The position numbers and the translations under genes are program-made. Shown here one piece after another: positions 54,366 through 63,954 of a DNA stretch of 64,000 nucleotides. The stretch is from UBA6663 sp044226485 (GTDB lineage: Bacteria; Chloroflexota; Anaerolineae; Anaerolineales; UBA6663), in the NCBI GenBank assembly GCA_044226485.1, contig JBGAGY010000007.1, positions 397,453 to 461,452 of the forward strand. Reading direction: 5' to 3'. The notes beneath the pieces are model-generated. The model ran no database searches. It was not told the DNA's origin and saw nothing but the letters and a program-made list of their open reading frames with translations. Numbering within the stretch: position 1 is the first letter of the stretch; every line of letters begins with the position of its first letter.

Positions 54366-55583
54366 TCACTCAGTGCCTTCGACCGTCGTGGAGACGGCGG
54401 GGCGGGTGAGGACGGCCTCGACGGCGTCGCCGACACGGGCCAGGTCGGATTGTTCGATCACGAGCGGCGGCAGGAAACGCAACACGTTCATGCCCGCCGG
54501 CAGCGCCAGCACCTGGTGCTGGTTCATCAGCGCCTGCAGGTACGGCGCTGACTTCTGTTTCAGTTCGACGCCCACCATCAACCCTTTGCCGCGCACTTCA
54601 CGGATCAGCGGGCTCTGGATCCGGCTCAGGCGCTCCTGAAACCAGGCGCCGAGTTCGGCCGATCGGTCCACCAGGCCCTCGCTCTGGATGTAGCCGATCG
54701 CGGCCAGCGACGCCGCACAGGCCAGCGGGTTGCCGCCGAAGGTGCTGCCATGCACGCCGGGCGGCATCTTGCCGACGCGCTCATTGAACAACACAGCGCC
54801 CATCGGCAGGCCGCCGGCGATCGACTTGGCCAGGCACAGGAGGTCGGGCTCGAGGCCGAAGTGCTCGCACGCGAACATTGCGCCGGTGCGGCCGAAACCG
54901 GTCTGCACTTCGTCGAGGATCAGGAACGCGCCGTGCTTGCGGCAGAGCGCCTGAGCGCCCTGCAGGAACTCGGCCGTGCCGGGCCGGACTCCGCCCTCGC
55001 CCTGGATGACCTCGAGGATCACGGCAGCGGTCTGGTCGCTCATCGCGGCCTCGAGCGCGGCCAGGTCGTTGTAGGGCACGTGCGTGAAGTCGGGCACCAG
55101 CGGCTCGAACGGCTCGCGGTATTTCTTCTCCCAGGTGGCCGAGAGCGCGCCCATGGTGCGGCCATGGAAGCCGCGCACTGTAGCGATGATCTGGCGCTTG
55201 CCGGTCTTGACCCGCGCGAACTTGAAGGCGGCCTCGACCGACTCGGCGCCGCTGTTGGAGAAGTAGGTGTACTGCATGCCGGGCGGGGCGATGCTGAGCA
55301 GTTTCTCCATCAGCGCCGCGCGCTTGTCGTTATAGAACATCTCGGGGATCGAGATCGCCGTCGCGGCCTGCTCGGCGATGGCCTTCACGACGGCCGGGTT
55401 GGCATGCCCCAGATTTCCAGCGCCCTGGCCGCCGACGCAGTCGATGTAGGCTCTGCCTTCGCTGTCCCAAAGCGTCGCGCCCTGTCCGCGCACGATCGTC
55501 AGCGCGCGCTTGCTATACAGGCCAGACGTGTGATCGGCCTCAAACTGCTGTTGATTGATTGCGGATTGCGGAAGTGTCGTCAT
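54366..55583 (-). CDS. lysJ: [LysW]-aminoadipate/glutamate semialdehyde aminotransferase
   Basis: The 405-residue class III aminotransferase transfers an amino group to the LysW-bound semialdehyde (product LysW-lysine or LysW-ornithine). PLP lysine lies in DLLCLAKSIAGGLPMGA, and DEVQTGFGRTG provides the PLP-contact Asp. The sequence is of the ArgD/LysJ group. The start at 55583 is the first that gives the family N-terminus; the frame is open farther upstream. About 230 bases lie between it and lysZ; I see no gene in them. Confidence 0.88.
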   Translation of the reverse strand: MTTLPQSAINQQQFEADHTSGLYSKRALTIVRGQGATLWDSEGRAYIDCVGGQGAGNLGHANPAVVKAIAEQAATAISIPEMFYNDKRAALMEKLLSIAPPGMQYTYFSNSGAESVEAAFKFARVKTGKRQIIATVRGFHGRTMGALSATWEKKYREPFEPLVPDFTHVPYNDLAALEAAMSDQTAAVILEVIQGEGGVRPGTAEFLQGAQALCRKHGAFLILDEVQTGFGRTGAMFACEHFGLEPDLLCLAKSIAGGLPMGAVLFNERVGKMPPGVHGSTFGGNPLACAASLAAIGYIQSEGLVDRSAELGAWFQERLSRIQSPLIREVRGKGLMVGVELKQKSAPYLQALMNQHQVLALPAGMNVLRFLPPLVIEQSDLARVGDAVEAVLTRPAVSTTVEGTE

Positions 55584-55816
55584 TTGCACTGCCTTACTTG
55601 GTCGCCAGGTAGCGGGTGTTCTGCTTCCAGTCAGCTTGGCCAGCCTGAGTTGAGCGCAGCGCAAGTTGCCGCGCGATGTCGGAGAGCGGCCAGGCGACGC
55701 CATGTGCAGGATGGTCGGAAAGTGCCCGCGATGCTCGCGCTTCGACTGCCGCCCTGACAAAACGCGGGCCTCCGCTCGGTGCGGCTGATGACGCTCGGAC
55801 GGCGGCGCACCATGAG

Positions 55817-56626
55817 TTAGGAAATCACAGTTCCCTCGCCGTTGAGCGCCCGCGCGATCGGGTTCTCGCAACGGCCATCCGCGAAGACGACTTTCTGGAC
55901 GCCAAGGGCCGTGGCTTCGCTCGCGCCCAGGACCTTCTTCTTCATGCGGCCCTCGGCGAACTCGAGCGAGGCTTCGACTTTGTCCTTGTCGATGTGGCGG
56001 ATCAGGGTGCTCTCGTCTGGGAACTGCCGCAGCAGGCCGGGCACGTTGCTCAGGATGATCAGTTGCTCGGCCTTGACGGCGCCCGCGACCATCGCGGCAG
56101 CCCGATCAGCGTCGACGTTGAGGGCCGTGCCCTCGGGCGAGATCGCCAGCGGGGCGATGACGGGCGTGAGCCCGAGGTCGATCAGCGCCTGAAGCAGGCG
56201 TTGATCGACCGACTCGATCTTGCCGGTGTAGTCGTCGCGCAGCATGCGCGGACGGCCGGTCTTGGGGTCGATGACGCGGATGGCTTCCTTGCGCTGGGCG
56301 ACCATCGAACGACCGTCGACGCCCGACAGGCCGAAGGCGTTGACGCCCAGGGTCTGCAGCCGCTCCACGATCAAGGTATTGATCTTGCCGGTGGTCACCA
56401 TGGCGAAGATCTCGAGCGTGGTCCGGTCGGTGTAGCGCGACGTGAAGCCAGATGGCGACGTCACGAATTGCGGCGGATGCCCGAGTTGCTCGCTGATGGC
56501 ATTGGTCTCGCCGGAGCCGCCATGCACGACGATCAGCTTCTGGCCCGCCTTCACCTGCGCGGCGACGTCCGCCATGACGGCGTCGAAGTTCACGCCGTTG
56601 GTGCCGCCCATCTTCACCACAAACAT
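55817..56626 (-). CDS. lysZ: [LysW]-aminoadipate/glutamate kinase
   Basis: The 269-residue amino-acid kinase phosphorylates the side-chain carboxylate of LysW-bound aminoadipate or glutamate. VVKMGGTNGVNFD opens the fold, IVVHGGSGETNAISEQLG is the glycine-rich loop, and LNVDADRAAAMVAGAVKAEQLIILSNVPGLL contacts ATP. It is of the ArgB/LysZ family and, like LysZ, lacks the N-terminal helix of feedback-inhibited NAG kinases. Confidence 0.9.
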   Translation of the reverse strand: MFVVKMGGTNGVNFDAVMADVAAQVKAGQKLIVVHGGSGETNAISEQLGHPPQFVTSPSGFTSRYTDRTTLEIFAMVTTGKINTLIVERLQTLGVNAFGLSGVDGRSMVAQRKEAIRVIDPKTGRPRMLRDDYTGKIESVDQRLLQALIDLGLTPVIAPLAISPEGTALNVDADRAAAMVAGAVKAEQLIILSNVPGLLRQFPDESTLIRHIDKDKVEASLEFAEGRMKKKVLGASEATALGVQKVVFADGRCENPIARALNGEGTVIS

Positions 56627-56692
56627 GTCTTGCCCTCACTGATCATGGCGAGGGGTGATGGCTCCTGGCCAGGAGCCATCACCCCTCGCACA
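56627..56692. repeat. 21-bp perfect inverted repeat between lysY and lysZ
   Basis: Arm GCGAGGGGTGATGGCTCCTGG meets its exact complement with no loop. It lies between the lysY 3' end and the lysZ start. Confidence 0.8.
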
Positions 56693-57736
56693 TCAAACCG
56701 GGTGCAACCCCGGAAACTCGAGCCCCGTTGTCTCGTCGAAGCCGCACATGATGTTGAAGGCCTGCACAGCCGACCCCGAGGCGCCCTTCATCAAGTTATC
56801 GATCGCGGCCAACGAGACGACGCGGTTCGTGCGCGGGTCGAGCTCAAAGCCAACGTCGACGTAGTTCGAGCCGGCCAGGATCTTGGGGTCCGGCACGCGG
56901 TGGATGCCGGTCTTGTCCTTGACGATGCGGATGAACGGCTCGTCCTTGTACGTGCCCCGATAGGCCTTCCACAGGTCCTTCTCGGTGGTGCCGGGCTTGA
57001 CGAAGCAGTGCGCGGCCGCGAGCACGCCGCGGACCAGGTCGACGGCGGTCATGGTCAGGTGGACGTCGTTGCGCCCGAAAGCCTGGATGACTTCCGCCGT
57101 ATGCCGATGCCCGACGGCCGAGTAAGTGCGCACCGAGTGCGATTTCTCGGGGTGGTGCGAGCCCGGGTTGACGCTGGCGCCGCCTTCGGACGAGCCCGTC
57201 TTCACGTCGACGATGATCGGCCGGTCGTCGACCAGCAGCCCGGCCCTCGCCAGCGGCAGGATCGCCAGGTTCGAGGCAGTGGCATTGCACCCGACGCCGC
57301 TGACGTAGTTCGCGGTCTTGAGCTCTTCGCGTGACAACTCGGGCAGGCCGTACACCCACTTGCCGATTTGCTCGGGCGCCGTGTGCGGCTCGCCATAGAA
57401 CTGCTCGTAGAGCGTCAGGTCCTTCAGCCGGAAGTCGGCCGAGAGATCGACGATGCGCGGCGCCAGGCTCTGATAGTGCGCGATCTTCTTCTGGGCTTCG
57501 CCGTGCGGCAGGCCGAGGAAGAGGACATCGCAGGGCTGCAGGGCCTGCTGGCTGACGAACTGAAGCTGGGTGCGCTTGCGGAGGTTAGGGTGGGTCTGAA
57601 ACACGAACTCGCCGGCTTTGCTCTCCGACGTCGCCTGCACGACCTCGACGAACGGATGGAACAGCAGCAGCCGCAGCAACTCGCCGCCGCCGTAGCCGGA
57701 GGCCCCCACAATCGATACTTTGAGTTTCTCTGTCAT
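56693..57736 (-). CDS. lysY: [LysW]-aminoadipyl/glutamyl phosphate reductase
   Basis: The 347-residue NADPH-dependent reductase makes the LysW-bound semialdehyde. VSIVGASGYGGGELLRLLL is the nucleotide loop, the catalytic Cys is in VSGVGCNATASNLAILPL, and a conserved His is in the VGHRHTAEV region. It is of the ArgC/LysY family. The start at 57736 follows the repeat. Confidence 0.9.
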   Translation of the reverse strand: MTEKLKVSIVGASGYGGGELLRLLLFHPFVEVVQATSESKAGEFVFQTHPNLRKRTQLQFVSQQALQPCDVLFLGLPHGEAQKKIAHYQSLAPRIVDLSADFRLKDLTLYEQFYGEPHTAPEQIGKWVYGLPELSREELKTANYVSGVGCNATASNLAILPLARAGLLVDDRPIIVDVKTGSSEGGASVNPGSHHPEKSHSVRTYSAVGHRHTAEVIQAFGRNDVHLTMTAVDLVRGVLAAAHCFVKPGTTEKDLWKAYRGTYKDEPFIRIVKDKTGIHRVPDPKILAGSNYVDVGFELDPRTNRVVSLAAIDNLMKGASGSAVQAFNIMCGFDETTGLEFPGLHPV

Positions 57737-57796
57737 GGTCCATTGGTGATTGGCGATTTTTTCGCTTTGAAGAGGAAATCGCCAATCGCAGATCAC
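57737..57796. repeat. Heptad inverted repeat between lysX and lysY
   Basis: TTGGTGA, TTGGCGA and the inverse TCGCCAA, TCGCAGATCACC. The hairpin loop is AT-rich. Confidence 0.7.
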
Positions 57797-58696
57797 CTAA
57801 TCAACGACGTCCTTCGGCACCGGTTGATACGCCGCGAACCACTTGTCTTTGTTGCGGCCAACACTCATGGTGTAGTCAATGACCTTGCCCGGGATGTCGA
57901 TGCCGGTGGCCGGCACGCTGGAGTGGAACTCCATCGTGTGGTTGACCTCGTTGATCAACAACCCGCGGTCCGGATCCTCGAACAGGTCGATGGCCAGCAC
58001 ACCCCCGCCGACGGCTTCGGCCGCGCGGACGCACATATCGTTCAACTCCGGCGTGACGGGGCAGGACGTGGCCTTGCCGCCGCGCGCCGTGTTGGTGATC
58101 CAGTGGCCGGAGTGCCGATAGATCGCGGCGATGGTCTCGTCACCGACGACAAAGGCGCGGATGTCGCGCCCTGGCTTCTTGATGTACTCCTGGATGTAGA
58201 AGATGTTCTGCTGGTAGTTGCCCAGCGCCTCGCGGTGTTCGAGGATGGCCTCGGCCGCGTCGCGGTCGTTGATCTTGGAGACCATGCGGCCCCAGGAGCC
58301 GATCACGGGCTTGAGCACCACCGGGAAGCCGAGCTCCTCCATGGCCTCGATGGCCGCGTCGGGCGTGAAGGCCATGCGCAGTTTGGGCTGGGGCACGCCA
58401 TGGCGCTTGAGCGCGGCCGAGGTCCACAGTTTGTCGCCGCAGGTGTCGGCCACGTTTGCGGCGTTGACCGTCGGGATGCCCCAGGCGTTGAGCAGCTTGC
58501 AGAAGTACAGGCCACGGCCGTAGCTGATGCTGCGCTCGAGGAAGACGTCGAACTCCGCCCAATGACCAGGGTCCTCGAGCTTGAACGCCACCTCACGGTC
58601 GTCGAACTTCTCGTAGTTCGCGCCGCGCTTCTCCAGGGCCTCGAGCAGCCACTTCTCCTCGACCCGGATGCGGGAGTACAGTAAACCGACTTTCAT
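57797..58696 (-). CDS. lysX: LysW-dependent aminoadipate/glutamate ligase
   Basis: The 299-residue ATP-grasp ligase joins the amino group of aminoadipate or glutamate to the C-terminal Glu of LysW. ATP-grasp features include KPVIGSWGRMVSKI, YIQEYIKKPGRDIRAFVVG, and DLFEDPDRGLLINEVNHTMEF with Mg ligands. The next residues, EFHSSVPATGIDIPGKVIDY, form the part that differs between lysine-type LysX and arginine-type ArgX in other organisms; I cannot assign the specificity. Only one such gene is seen here. lysW is directly upstream. Confidence 0.92.
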   Translation of the reverse strand: MKVGLLYSRIRVEEKWLLEALEKRGANYEKFDDREVAFKLEDPGHWAEFDVFLERSISYGRGLYFCKLLNAWGIPTVNAANVADTCGDKLWTSAALKRHGVPQPKLRMAFTPDAAIEAMEELGFPVVLKPVIGSWGRMVSKINDRDAAEAILEHREALGNYQQNIFYIQEYIKKPGRDIRAFVVGDETIAAIYRHSGHWITNTARGGKATSCPVTPELNDMCVRAAEAVGGGVLAIDLFEDPDRGLLINEVNHTMEFHSSVPATGIDIPGKVIDYTMSVGRNKDKWFAAYQPVPKDVVD

Positions 58697-58783
58697 GTTT
58701 GGTCATGTAGTCTGGTAGTCGGGTAGTCACGCAGTCGGCAGTCGAAACCGACTACTCGACTACTGGACCAATGGACTATTCGA
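58697..58783. repeat. Octad inverted repeat between lysW and lysX
   Basis: TAGTCGGG-type units face GACTACTC-type units, the same class as the arms around the four-helix-bundle gene but here adjacent and without an inserted gene. Confidence 0.85.
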
Positions 58784-58972
58784 CTACTCTCCCCAGTCCT
58801 CGGCTTCCTGCGGGGCCAGCTCGAGCACGACGCTGGGAGTCAGCGAGCGGACCTCGAGGTCGACGCCACAATCGCCGCAGACGACGATCTCGCCTTCCAT
58901 CGTGTCGGCCTTGAGCGACACAGTGCCTTCGCATTCGGGGCAGGTGCCGACGAGAGTGGTGGGTGCGGTCAT
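58784..58972 (-). CDS. lysW: Amino-group carrier protein LysW
   Basis: A 62-residue acidic zinc-finger protein with two CxxC pairs, GTCPECEGTVSL and VVCGDCGVDLEV, and the diagnostic C-terminus EDWGE, whose last Glu carries the substrate. It protects the amino group of aminoadipate or glutamate during synthesis of lysine or ornithine. Two ATGs (58978 and 58972) are possible; AGGAG lies 9 bases before the second and only 3 before the first, so I use 58972. It is the first structural gene after an attenuator. Confidence 0.97.
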   Translation of the reverse strand: MTAPTTLVGTCPECEGTVSLKADTMEGEIVVCGDCGVDLEVRSLTPSVVLELAPQEAEDWGE

Positions 58973-59047
58973 GTTCATGTTCTCCTTCAAGTTCCTGCCC
59001 CGCGTCACGGCGGAGTTTCAGGCGATGGCCGGGCGGCGCCCGTCCCA

Positions 59048-59078
59048 ATAAAAAAGGCCTCTCAGCGTGAGAGGCCTT
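59048..59078 (-). terminator. Attenuator terminator before lysW
   Basis: An 11-bp perfect stem (arms 59054-59064 and 59068-59078) with a 3-base loop and a run of six U. The first arm contains GAAGGCC, complementary to GGCCTTC inside the leader ORF (complement of 59130-59136), which gives the competing antiterminator. Confidence 0.92.
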
Positions 59079-59105
59079 CTGGCTTGCACTGCAGGCGCGG
59101 TGTCG

Positions 59106-59189
59106 TCACCGTGCCAAACGAAGAGCGCCGAAGGCCGAGGTAGGCTTCGGGGAACGACGGGCGCGCTTCAATCCAGCGTTAGTGCGCAT
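59106..59189 (-). CDS. Arg/Lys leader peptide of the lysW operon
   Basis: A 27-codon ORF with 6 Arg and 2 Lys, including LKRARRS (codons 7-13). It begins 8 bases after a TATTCT -10 box, so the transcript is probably leaderless. It stops before a small hairpin and is followed by a terminator ahead of lysW. Stalling at the Arg/Lys cluster would leave codons 18-20 free to pair with the terminator arm. The composition and layout match ribosome-mediated attenuation by arginine and/or lysine. Confidence 0.85.
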   Translation of the reverse strand: MRTNAGLKRARRSPKPTSAFGALRLAR

Positions 59190-59197
59190 AGAATTCA

Positions 59198-59203
59198 AGA
59201 ATA
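59198..59203 (-). promoter_or_regulatory. Extended -10 box of the lysW operon
   Basis: TGG-TATTCT on the minus strand (complement of 59198-59203); the -35 is weak. Transcription should begin near 59190-59191. Confidence 0.6.
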
Positions 59204-59288
59204 CCACAGCTTTCACCAGCATAGTCGGGGAAATCGCACAACAATTCCCTTCTCTGGCTGGACAATTGCTATAGCCGTCACGCGGGCG

Positions 59289-60074
59289 TCATAGGTCATC
59301 AATCGGCGTCGGACCTGTCATCCAATTGAGTTCGCTGTCGAGCATGAACTGGTTGCCCCAGGAGCCGGGCCGCGACTCCCACGTCCGAAAGCCGCGCACG
59401 CATTGAACGAACGACTCGGCCGTCGCGGGCCCGGGCTGCGCATACATCGCCGCGATCCTGTCCATCAAATCCGCCGGCCGTTCCGGCACCGACTGCAAGA
59501 CGCGCAAGAACCACTTGTGATACGGGTACAACTGTTCGTTGTGCGCCAGCAACATTCGGCCGCCGAAGAGGACCAGTTTCTGGATCGCGAGGTTGAGCAG
59601 GTAGGTGTTGTCGTGCTTGACCGCCTCGTCGACGAACCAGCGCCAGGCCTCGAGCTGGGCGTTGAAACGGATGATGCGCTCGACCTTGTCCTCGACCGGA
59701 TAACGGGCTGCCGAGACGACCAGATCGCTGATCGCCTCGTCACGGCAGAAGATCAGGCGCGCATCCGCGTAAGCAAACCGTGCCGGCTCGCTCCCGCGCT
59801 GCGCGACCTGGCCGATGAACTCGGCCGTCGTGAATTTCCCATCGACGTAACCGCCCTCGTAGGTCGCGAGCTCCCGGCTGAAGAACGTCAAAGCGCCGGT
59901 CTCCAACCGCCCGGCGTAGTCCTGTGCGCCGATGACGATCTGGATGTCGACGTCGGATTCCGGCTTGCCGAAGCCGTGCGCCAGCGAGCCGCCGAGCAGG
60001 ACGGCGCGCACCTGAGGGTCGGACTCGAAATGGGCTTTGACGCGTTCGATCGTGTCGATGTGATGAGGTTGCAT
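59289..60074 (-). CDS. Nucleotidyltransferase-fold protein
   Basis: The 261-residue protein has the polymerase-beta-like motif LLGGSLAHGFGKPESDVDIQIV (GGS followed by DxD) near residues 25-45, with a helical C-terminal half. It resembles DUF4037-type or kanamycin-nucleotidyltransferase-like proteins of unknown substrate. It starts 6 bases after argH ends and so is the last gene of the arg operon. Confidence 0.75.
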   Translation of the reverse strand: MQPHHIDTIERVKAHFESDPQVRAVLLGGSLAHGFGKPESDVDIQIVIGAQDYAGRLETGALTFFSRELATYEGGYVDGKFTTAEFIGQVAQRGSEPARFAYADARLIFCRDEAISDLVVSAARYPVEDKVERIIRFNAQLEAWRWFVDEAVKHDNTYLLNLAIQKLVLFGGRMLLAHNEQLYPYHKWFLRVLQSVPERPADLMDRIAAMYAQPGPATAESFVQCVRGFRTWESRPGSWGNQFMLDSELNWMTGPTPIDDL

Positions 60075-60080
60075 GGTGGT

Positions 60081-61478
60081 TCAGGGAACGATTTCGCCCA
60101 GAATGGCCCGGGCGGCGACGAGTTGTGCGCGAACGGATTGGGGAGCCGTTCCGCCGACGACGGCGCGTCGCGCGGCCGACGCGTCGAAATCCCACACCTC
60201 AGCGACGTCGGCTTCGAAGGCGCTGTGGAGGCCGCGCAACTGCGCAAGGGTCAGGTCGCTGAGCTTCGAGAGCCCGGCTGACTGACCCGCTTCGACCATG
60301 CGCACGGCCGTGCCGACGACGTGATGGGCCTCCCGGAAGGGCACGCCTTTCCGGACGAGATAGTCCGCCAGGTCGGTGGCGAGCAGCATCGGCTCGAGCG
60401 CGGCCCGCATCTGGTCGGCCTGCACGGTGAGTGTGGCGACGCAGCCGGCAACGACGGGCAACATCACGGCCAGGATGTCGTACGCGCCGAAGACCGCGCC
60501 CTTATCCTCCTGCAGGTCCTTGTCGTAAGCTGAGGGCAGGCCTTTGAGCGTTGCCAGAAGCCCGGTCAGCGCGCCGAGCAGGGTGCCGGCTTTGCCACGG
60601 GCAAGCTCGAGCATGTCGGGGTTCTTCTTCTGCGGCATGATGCTCGAGCCGGTGCTGTAGGCATCGGCCATCTTCACGAAGCCGAACTCGCTTGAGGAGT
60701 AGAGGATCAGGGCCTCGGCCAACCGGCTGAGGTGCGCGCCGGTCAACGCGGCGTTGAACAGGAACTCTACAGCGAAGTCGCGGTCGCTGATGGCATCGAG
60801 CGAGTTCTCCGAGGCGCGCGCGAAACCCAGGTCCCCGGCCAACGCGACCCGGTCGATCGGGAAGGCGGCGCCGGCCAGCGCAGCCGAGCCGAGCGGCATC
60901 ACGTTCAGTCGCGTCTGCGCGGCTCGCCAGCGGTCGACGTCGCGCTCGAGAGCCCAGAAGTGCGCCAGGCACCAGTGCCCGAACGTGATCGGCTGCGCTC
61001 GCTGGAAGTGGGTGTAACCGGGCAGCAGGGTTTCGGCGTGCTCCTCGGCGCGTTGGACGAGCACCGCCTGAAGCTGACGGGTCGCGCCGATCACGCGCTC
61101 GATCGCCGCCCGGCACCAGAGCCGAAAGTCGGTGACGACCTGATCGTTGCGGCTGCGACCCGTGTGCAGCTTGCCGCCGAGCGGGCCGATGCGCTCGGTC
61201 AGCCGGCGCTCGACGGCGGTGTGGATGTCTTCATCGCCGGGCGCGAACGCGAAAGTGCCGGCCTCGAGTTCGGCGGCGACGTCGCGCAGCCCGGCCTGCA
61301 AGGCGGCGGCCTCATCGGCCGTGATCACACCCGCTGCGCCGAGCGCCCCGGCCCAGGCGACGCTGCCGGCGACGTCCTCACGCCACATGCGTTGATCGAC
61401 GCTCAGGCTTTGGTTCAGTTGATGCGCCAGCGGGTCGACCTTGCCGTCGAAGCGGCCACCCCAGAGAAGATTGGTCAT
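60081..61478 (-). CDS. argH: Argininosuccinate lyase
   Basis: The 465-residue fumarase-superfamily enzyme splits argininosuccinate to arginine and fumarate. GSSIMPQKKNPDMLELARGKAG holds the catalytic Ser, GGKLHTGRSRNDQVVTD and GYTHFQRAQPITFGHW are active-site segments. The frame extends upstream through the repeat, but the conserved TNLLWGGRF start is at 61478. Confidence 0.97.
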   Translation of the reverse strand: MTNLLWGGRFDGKVDPLAHQLNQSLSVDQRMWREDVAGSVAWAGALGAAGVITADEAAALQAGLRDVAAELEAGTFAFAPGDEDIHTAVERRLTERIGPLGGKLHTGRSRNDQVVTDFRLWCRAAIERVIGATRQLQAVLVQRAEEHAETLLPGYTHFQRAQPITFGHWCLAHFWALERDVDRWRAAQTRLNVMPLGSAALAGAAFPIDRVALAGDLGFARASENSLDAISDRDFAVEFLFNAALTGAHLSRLAEALILYSSSEFGFVKMADAYSTGSSIMPQKKNPDMLELARGKAGTLLGALTGLLATLKGLPSAYDKDLQEDKGAVFGAYDILAVMLPVVAGCVATLTVQADQMRAALEPMLLATDLADYLVRKGVPFREAHHVVGTAVRMVEAGQSAGLSKLSDLTLAQLRGLHSAFEADVAEVWDFDASAARRAVVGGTAPQSVRAQLVAARAILGEIVP

Positions 61479-61537
61479 GGGTTGTATGTTGATGAAGGAG
61501 AGAGGAGGGAGGTCCTCCTCTCTCTCTCCTTCAGTCA
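61479..61537. repeat. Purine-rich inverted repeat between argG and argH
   Basis: TGATGAAGGAGAGAGGAGG faces CCTCCTCTCTCTCTCCTTCAGTCA. It fills the argG-argH junction. Confidence 0.7.
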
Positions 61538-62803
<1,266 letters not shown>

Positions 62804-62886
62804 AGGTGCTCCTTGAATTGATGATTGCCGATTTCTGATGGTTGATTGAGATCCGTCGATTGAGATTGCCGATCAGCAATCAGACA
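62804..62886. repeat. Heptad inverted repeat between the GNAT gene and argG
   Basis: GATGATT, GCCGATT, TCTGATG, GTTGATT face GATCAGC, AATCAGA, CATCAAC, AATCAGC (plus strand). Confidence 0.8.
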
Positions 62887-63657
62887 TCAACAATCAGCAC
62901 TCAACCGCCTGTACCAATAGGAATACACGCCCTGAAATCCCAAGCGCGCATACGTGCGCAGGGCCGGGGCGTTGTCCACGACCACTTGAAGATACGCCCG
63001 TCGGGCGCCCTGTGCAAAGCCCCAACTCAAAAGGGCCTGCGAGAGCGGCAGGCTCAACCCATTTCCGCGGGCGGATTCGACGAGGGCGATGTCGAACAGG
63101 CCAACCCAGTCGCCGTCGACGATGGCGGTGCCGACTCCGACGGGCGCTCCGCCCCTGCGCACCAGCGCGAAGATGGCCGGCGTCGCGATTGCTTCGAGCA
63201 TCCAACGCTTGAGCGACATGTCTTCCGGCGACCAGTTGGCGTGCGTCGCGCCGAACGCCTCCAGCCACTCGCCGGTGACGGCCCGCACAAGCTCGATCGA
63301 CGTATCTGCCGGCCAGAGCGGTTCGAGGGGCGCATCGAGCCGCGCGATCTGCACCTGGGTGTCGGCGCCGCGCAACTTGTACCCGCGTGCGATCAAGGCG
63401 ACTTCCAACTCGGTCGGCCTGGCAGCCGGTGTGAGCTTGAACATCGGCGCCAGACGAGCGCCCCGATAGACGCCCTCGACGCGTTCGATCCGGGCGGCGA
63501 GGTCATCGGTGCCGCCATAGAGGGGATAGGCGGCGTTTGCGCGGCCCGTCCCGCCTCCGGTCAGCCGCAACACCCAGCCATCGTCGATTACCGTCTGCCG
63601 GGCGGGCAGGGCGTTCAGCGAAATCTCCTCGAGGCGACGAACCAGGTTCAGATCCAC
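62887..63657 (-). CDS. GNAT-family acetyltransferase, first gene of the arg operon
   Basis: The 256-residue protein has VLRLTGGGTGRANAAYPLYG in the N-terminal half and the acetyl-CoA motif ARGNGLSLPLSQALLSWG in the C-terminal GNAT domain, ending GFQGVYSYWYR. Its position before argG-argH behind an Arg attenuator invites a role in arginine metabolism (for instance an N-acetylglutamate-like or salvage step), but the LysW route does not need acetylation. The substrate is unknown. Confidence 0.8.
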   Translation of the reverse strand: MDLNLVRRLEEISLNALPARQTVIDDGWVLRLTGGGTGRANAAYPLYGGTDDLAARIERVEGVYRGARLAPMFKLTPAARPTELEVALIARGYKLRGADTQVQIARLDAPLEPLWPADTSIELVRAVTGEWLEAFGATHANWSPEDMSLKRWMLEAIATPAIFALVRRGGAPVGVGTAIVDGDWVGLFDIALVESARGNGLSLPLSQALLSWGFAQGARRAYLQVVVDNAPALRTYARLGFQGVYSYWYRRLSADC

Positions 63658-63739
63658 AAGCGCTCCAGGCGGTGGCGATCGGCAGTGTGCGCTTGTTTCT
63701 TGTCATGAAGAAAGCGCACATCACAAATCGCTCATCAGA

Positions 63740-63773
63740 AATAAAAACGCCCTCCGATGATGGAAGGCGTTTT
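63740..63773 (-). terminator. Attenuator terminator before the GNAT-argG-argH operon
   Basis: A 12-bp stem with one mismatch (arms 63744-63755 and 63762-63773), 6-base loop and a U-rich tail. Its first arm contains CGCCTTCC, complementary to GGAAGGCG just after the leader stop (complement of 63823-63830). Confidence 0.9.
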
Positions 63774-63831
63774 GCGAGTGGTACCAGGTGCCGGCCAGGG
63801 CCGCGTGGCGCACGCAATCGACCGCCTTCCC

Positions 63832-63885
63832 TTACGGGATGACGAAACGACGGCTGCTACGACGGGCGCGAGGCAGGGCGAACAT
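63832..63885 (-). CDS. Arg leader peptide (17 residues)
   Basis: The peptide is MFALPRARRSSRRFVIP: 5 Arg in 17 residues, with codons 6, 8, 9, 12 and 13. It starts 7 bases after a TATCAT box, so it is leaderless, and stops just before GGAAGGCG, the antiterminator arm. A ribosome at the stop codon would cover that arm and favour termination; one stalled at the Arg codons would leave it free. This is the classical arrangement of amino-acid attenuation, here for arginine. Confidence 0.9.
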   Translation of the reverse strand: MFALPRARRSSRRFVIP

Positions 63886-63892
63886 TGCGGTG

Positions 63893-63921
63893 ATGATACC
63901 GGGGGCCGGCGGGATGGTCAA
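63893..63921 (-). promoter_or_regulatory. Promoter of the arg operon
   Basis: -35 TTGACC (complement of 63916-63921), 17-base spacer, -10 TATCAT (complement of 63893-63898). Confidence 0.85.
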
Positions 63922-63954
63922 GGTGATTTTGCACAGAAAAGACAGTGCTGGGCG

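Noticed and set aside
55584..55816. Small minus-strand ORF between lysZ and lysJ
   Set aside because: Frame is open but no start signal or conserved pattern is seen; treated as intergenic sequence.
63779..63800. T-box-like core TGGTACCA before the GNAT gene
   Set aside because: The leader is only about 145 bases, has no stem I features, and holds an Arg-rich ORF with matching attenuator arms; the resemblance is chance.
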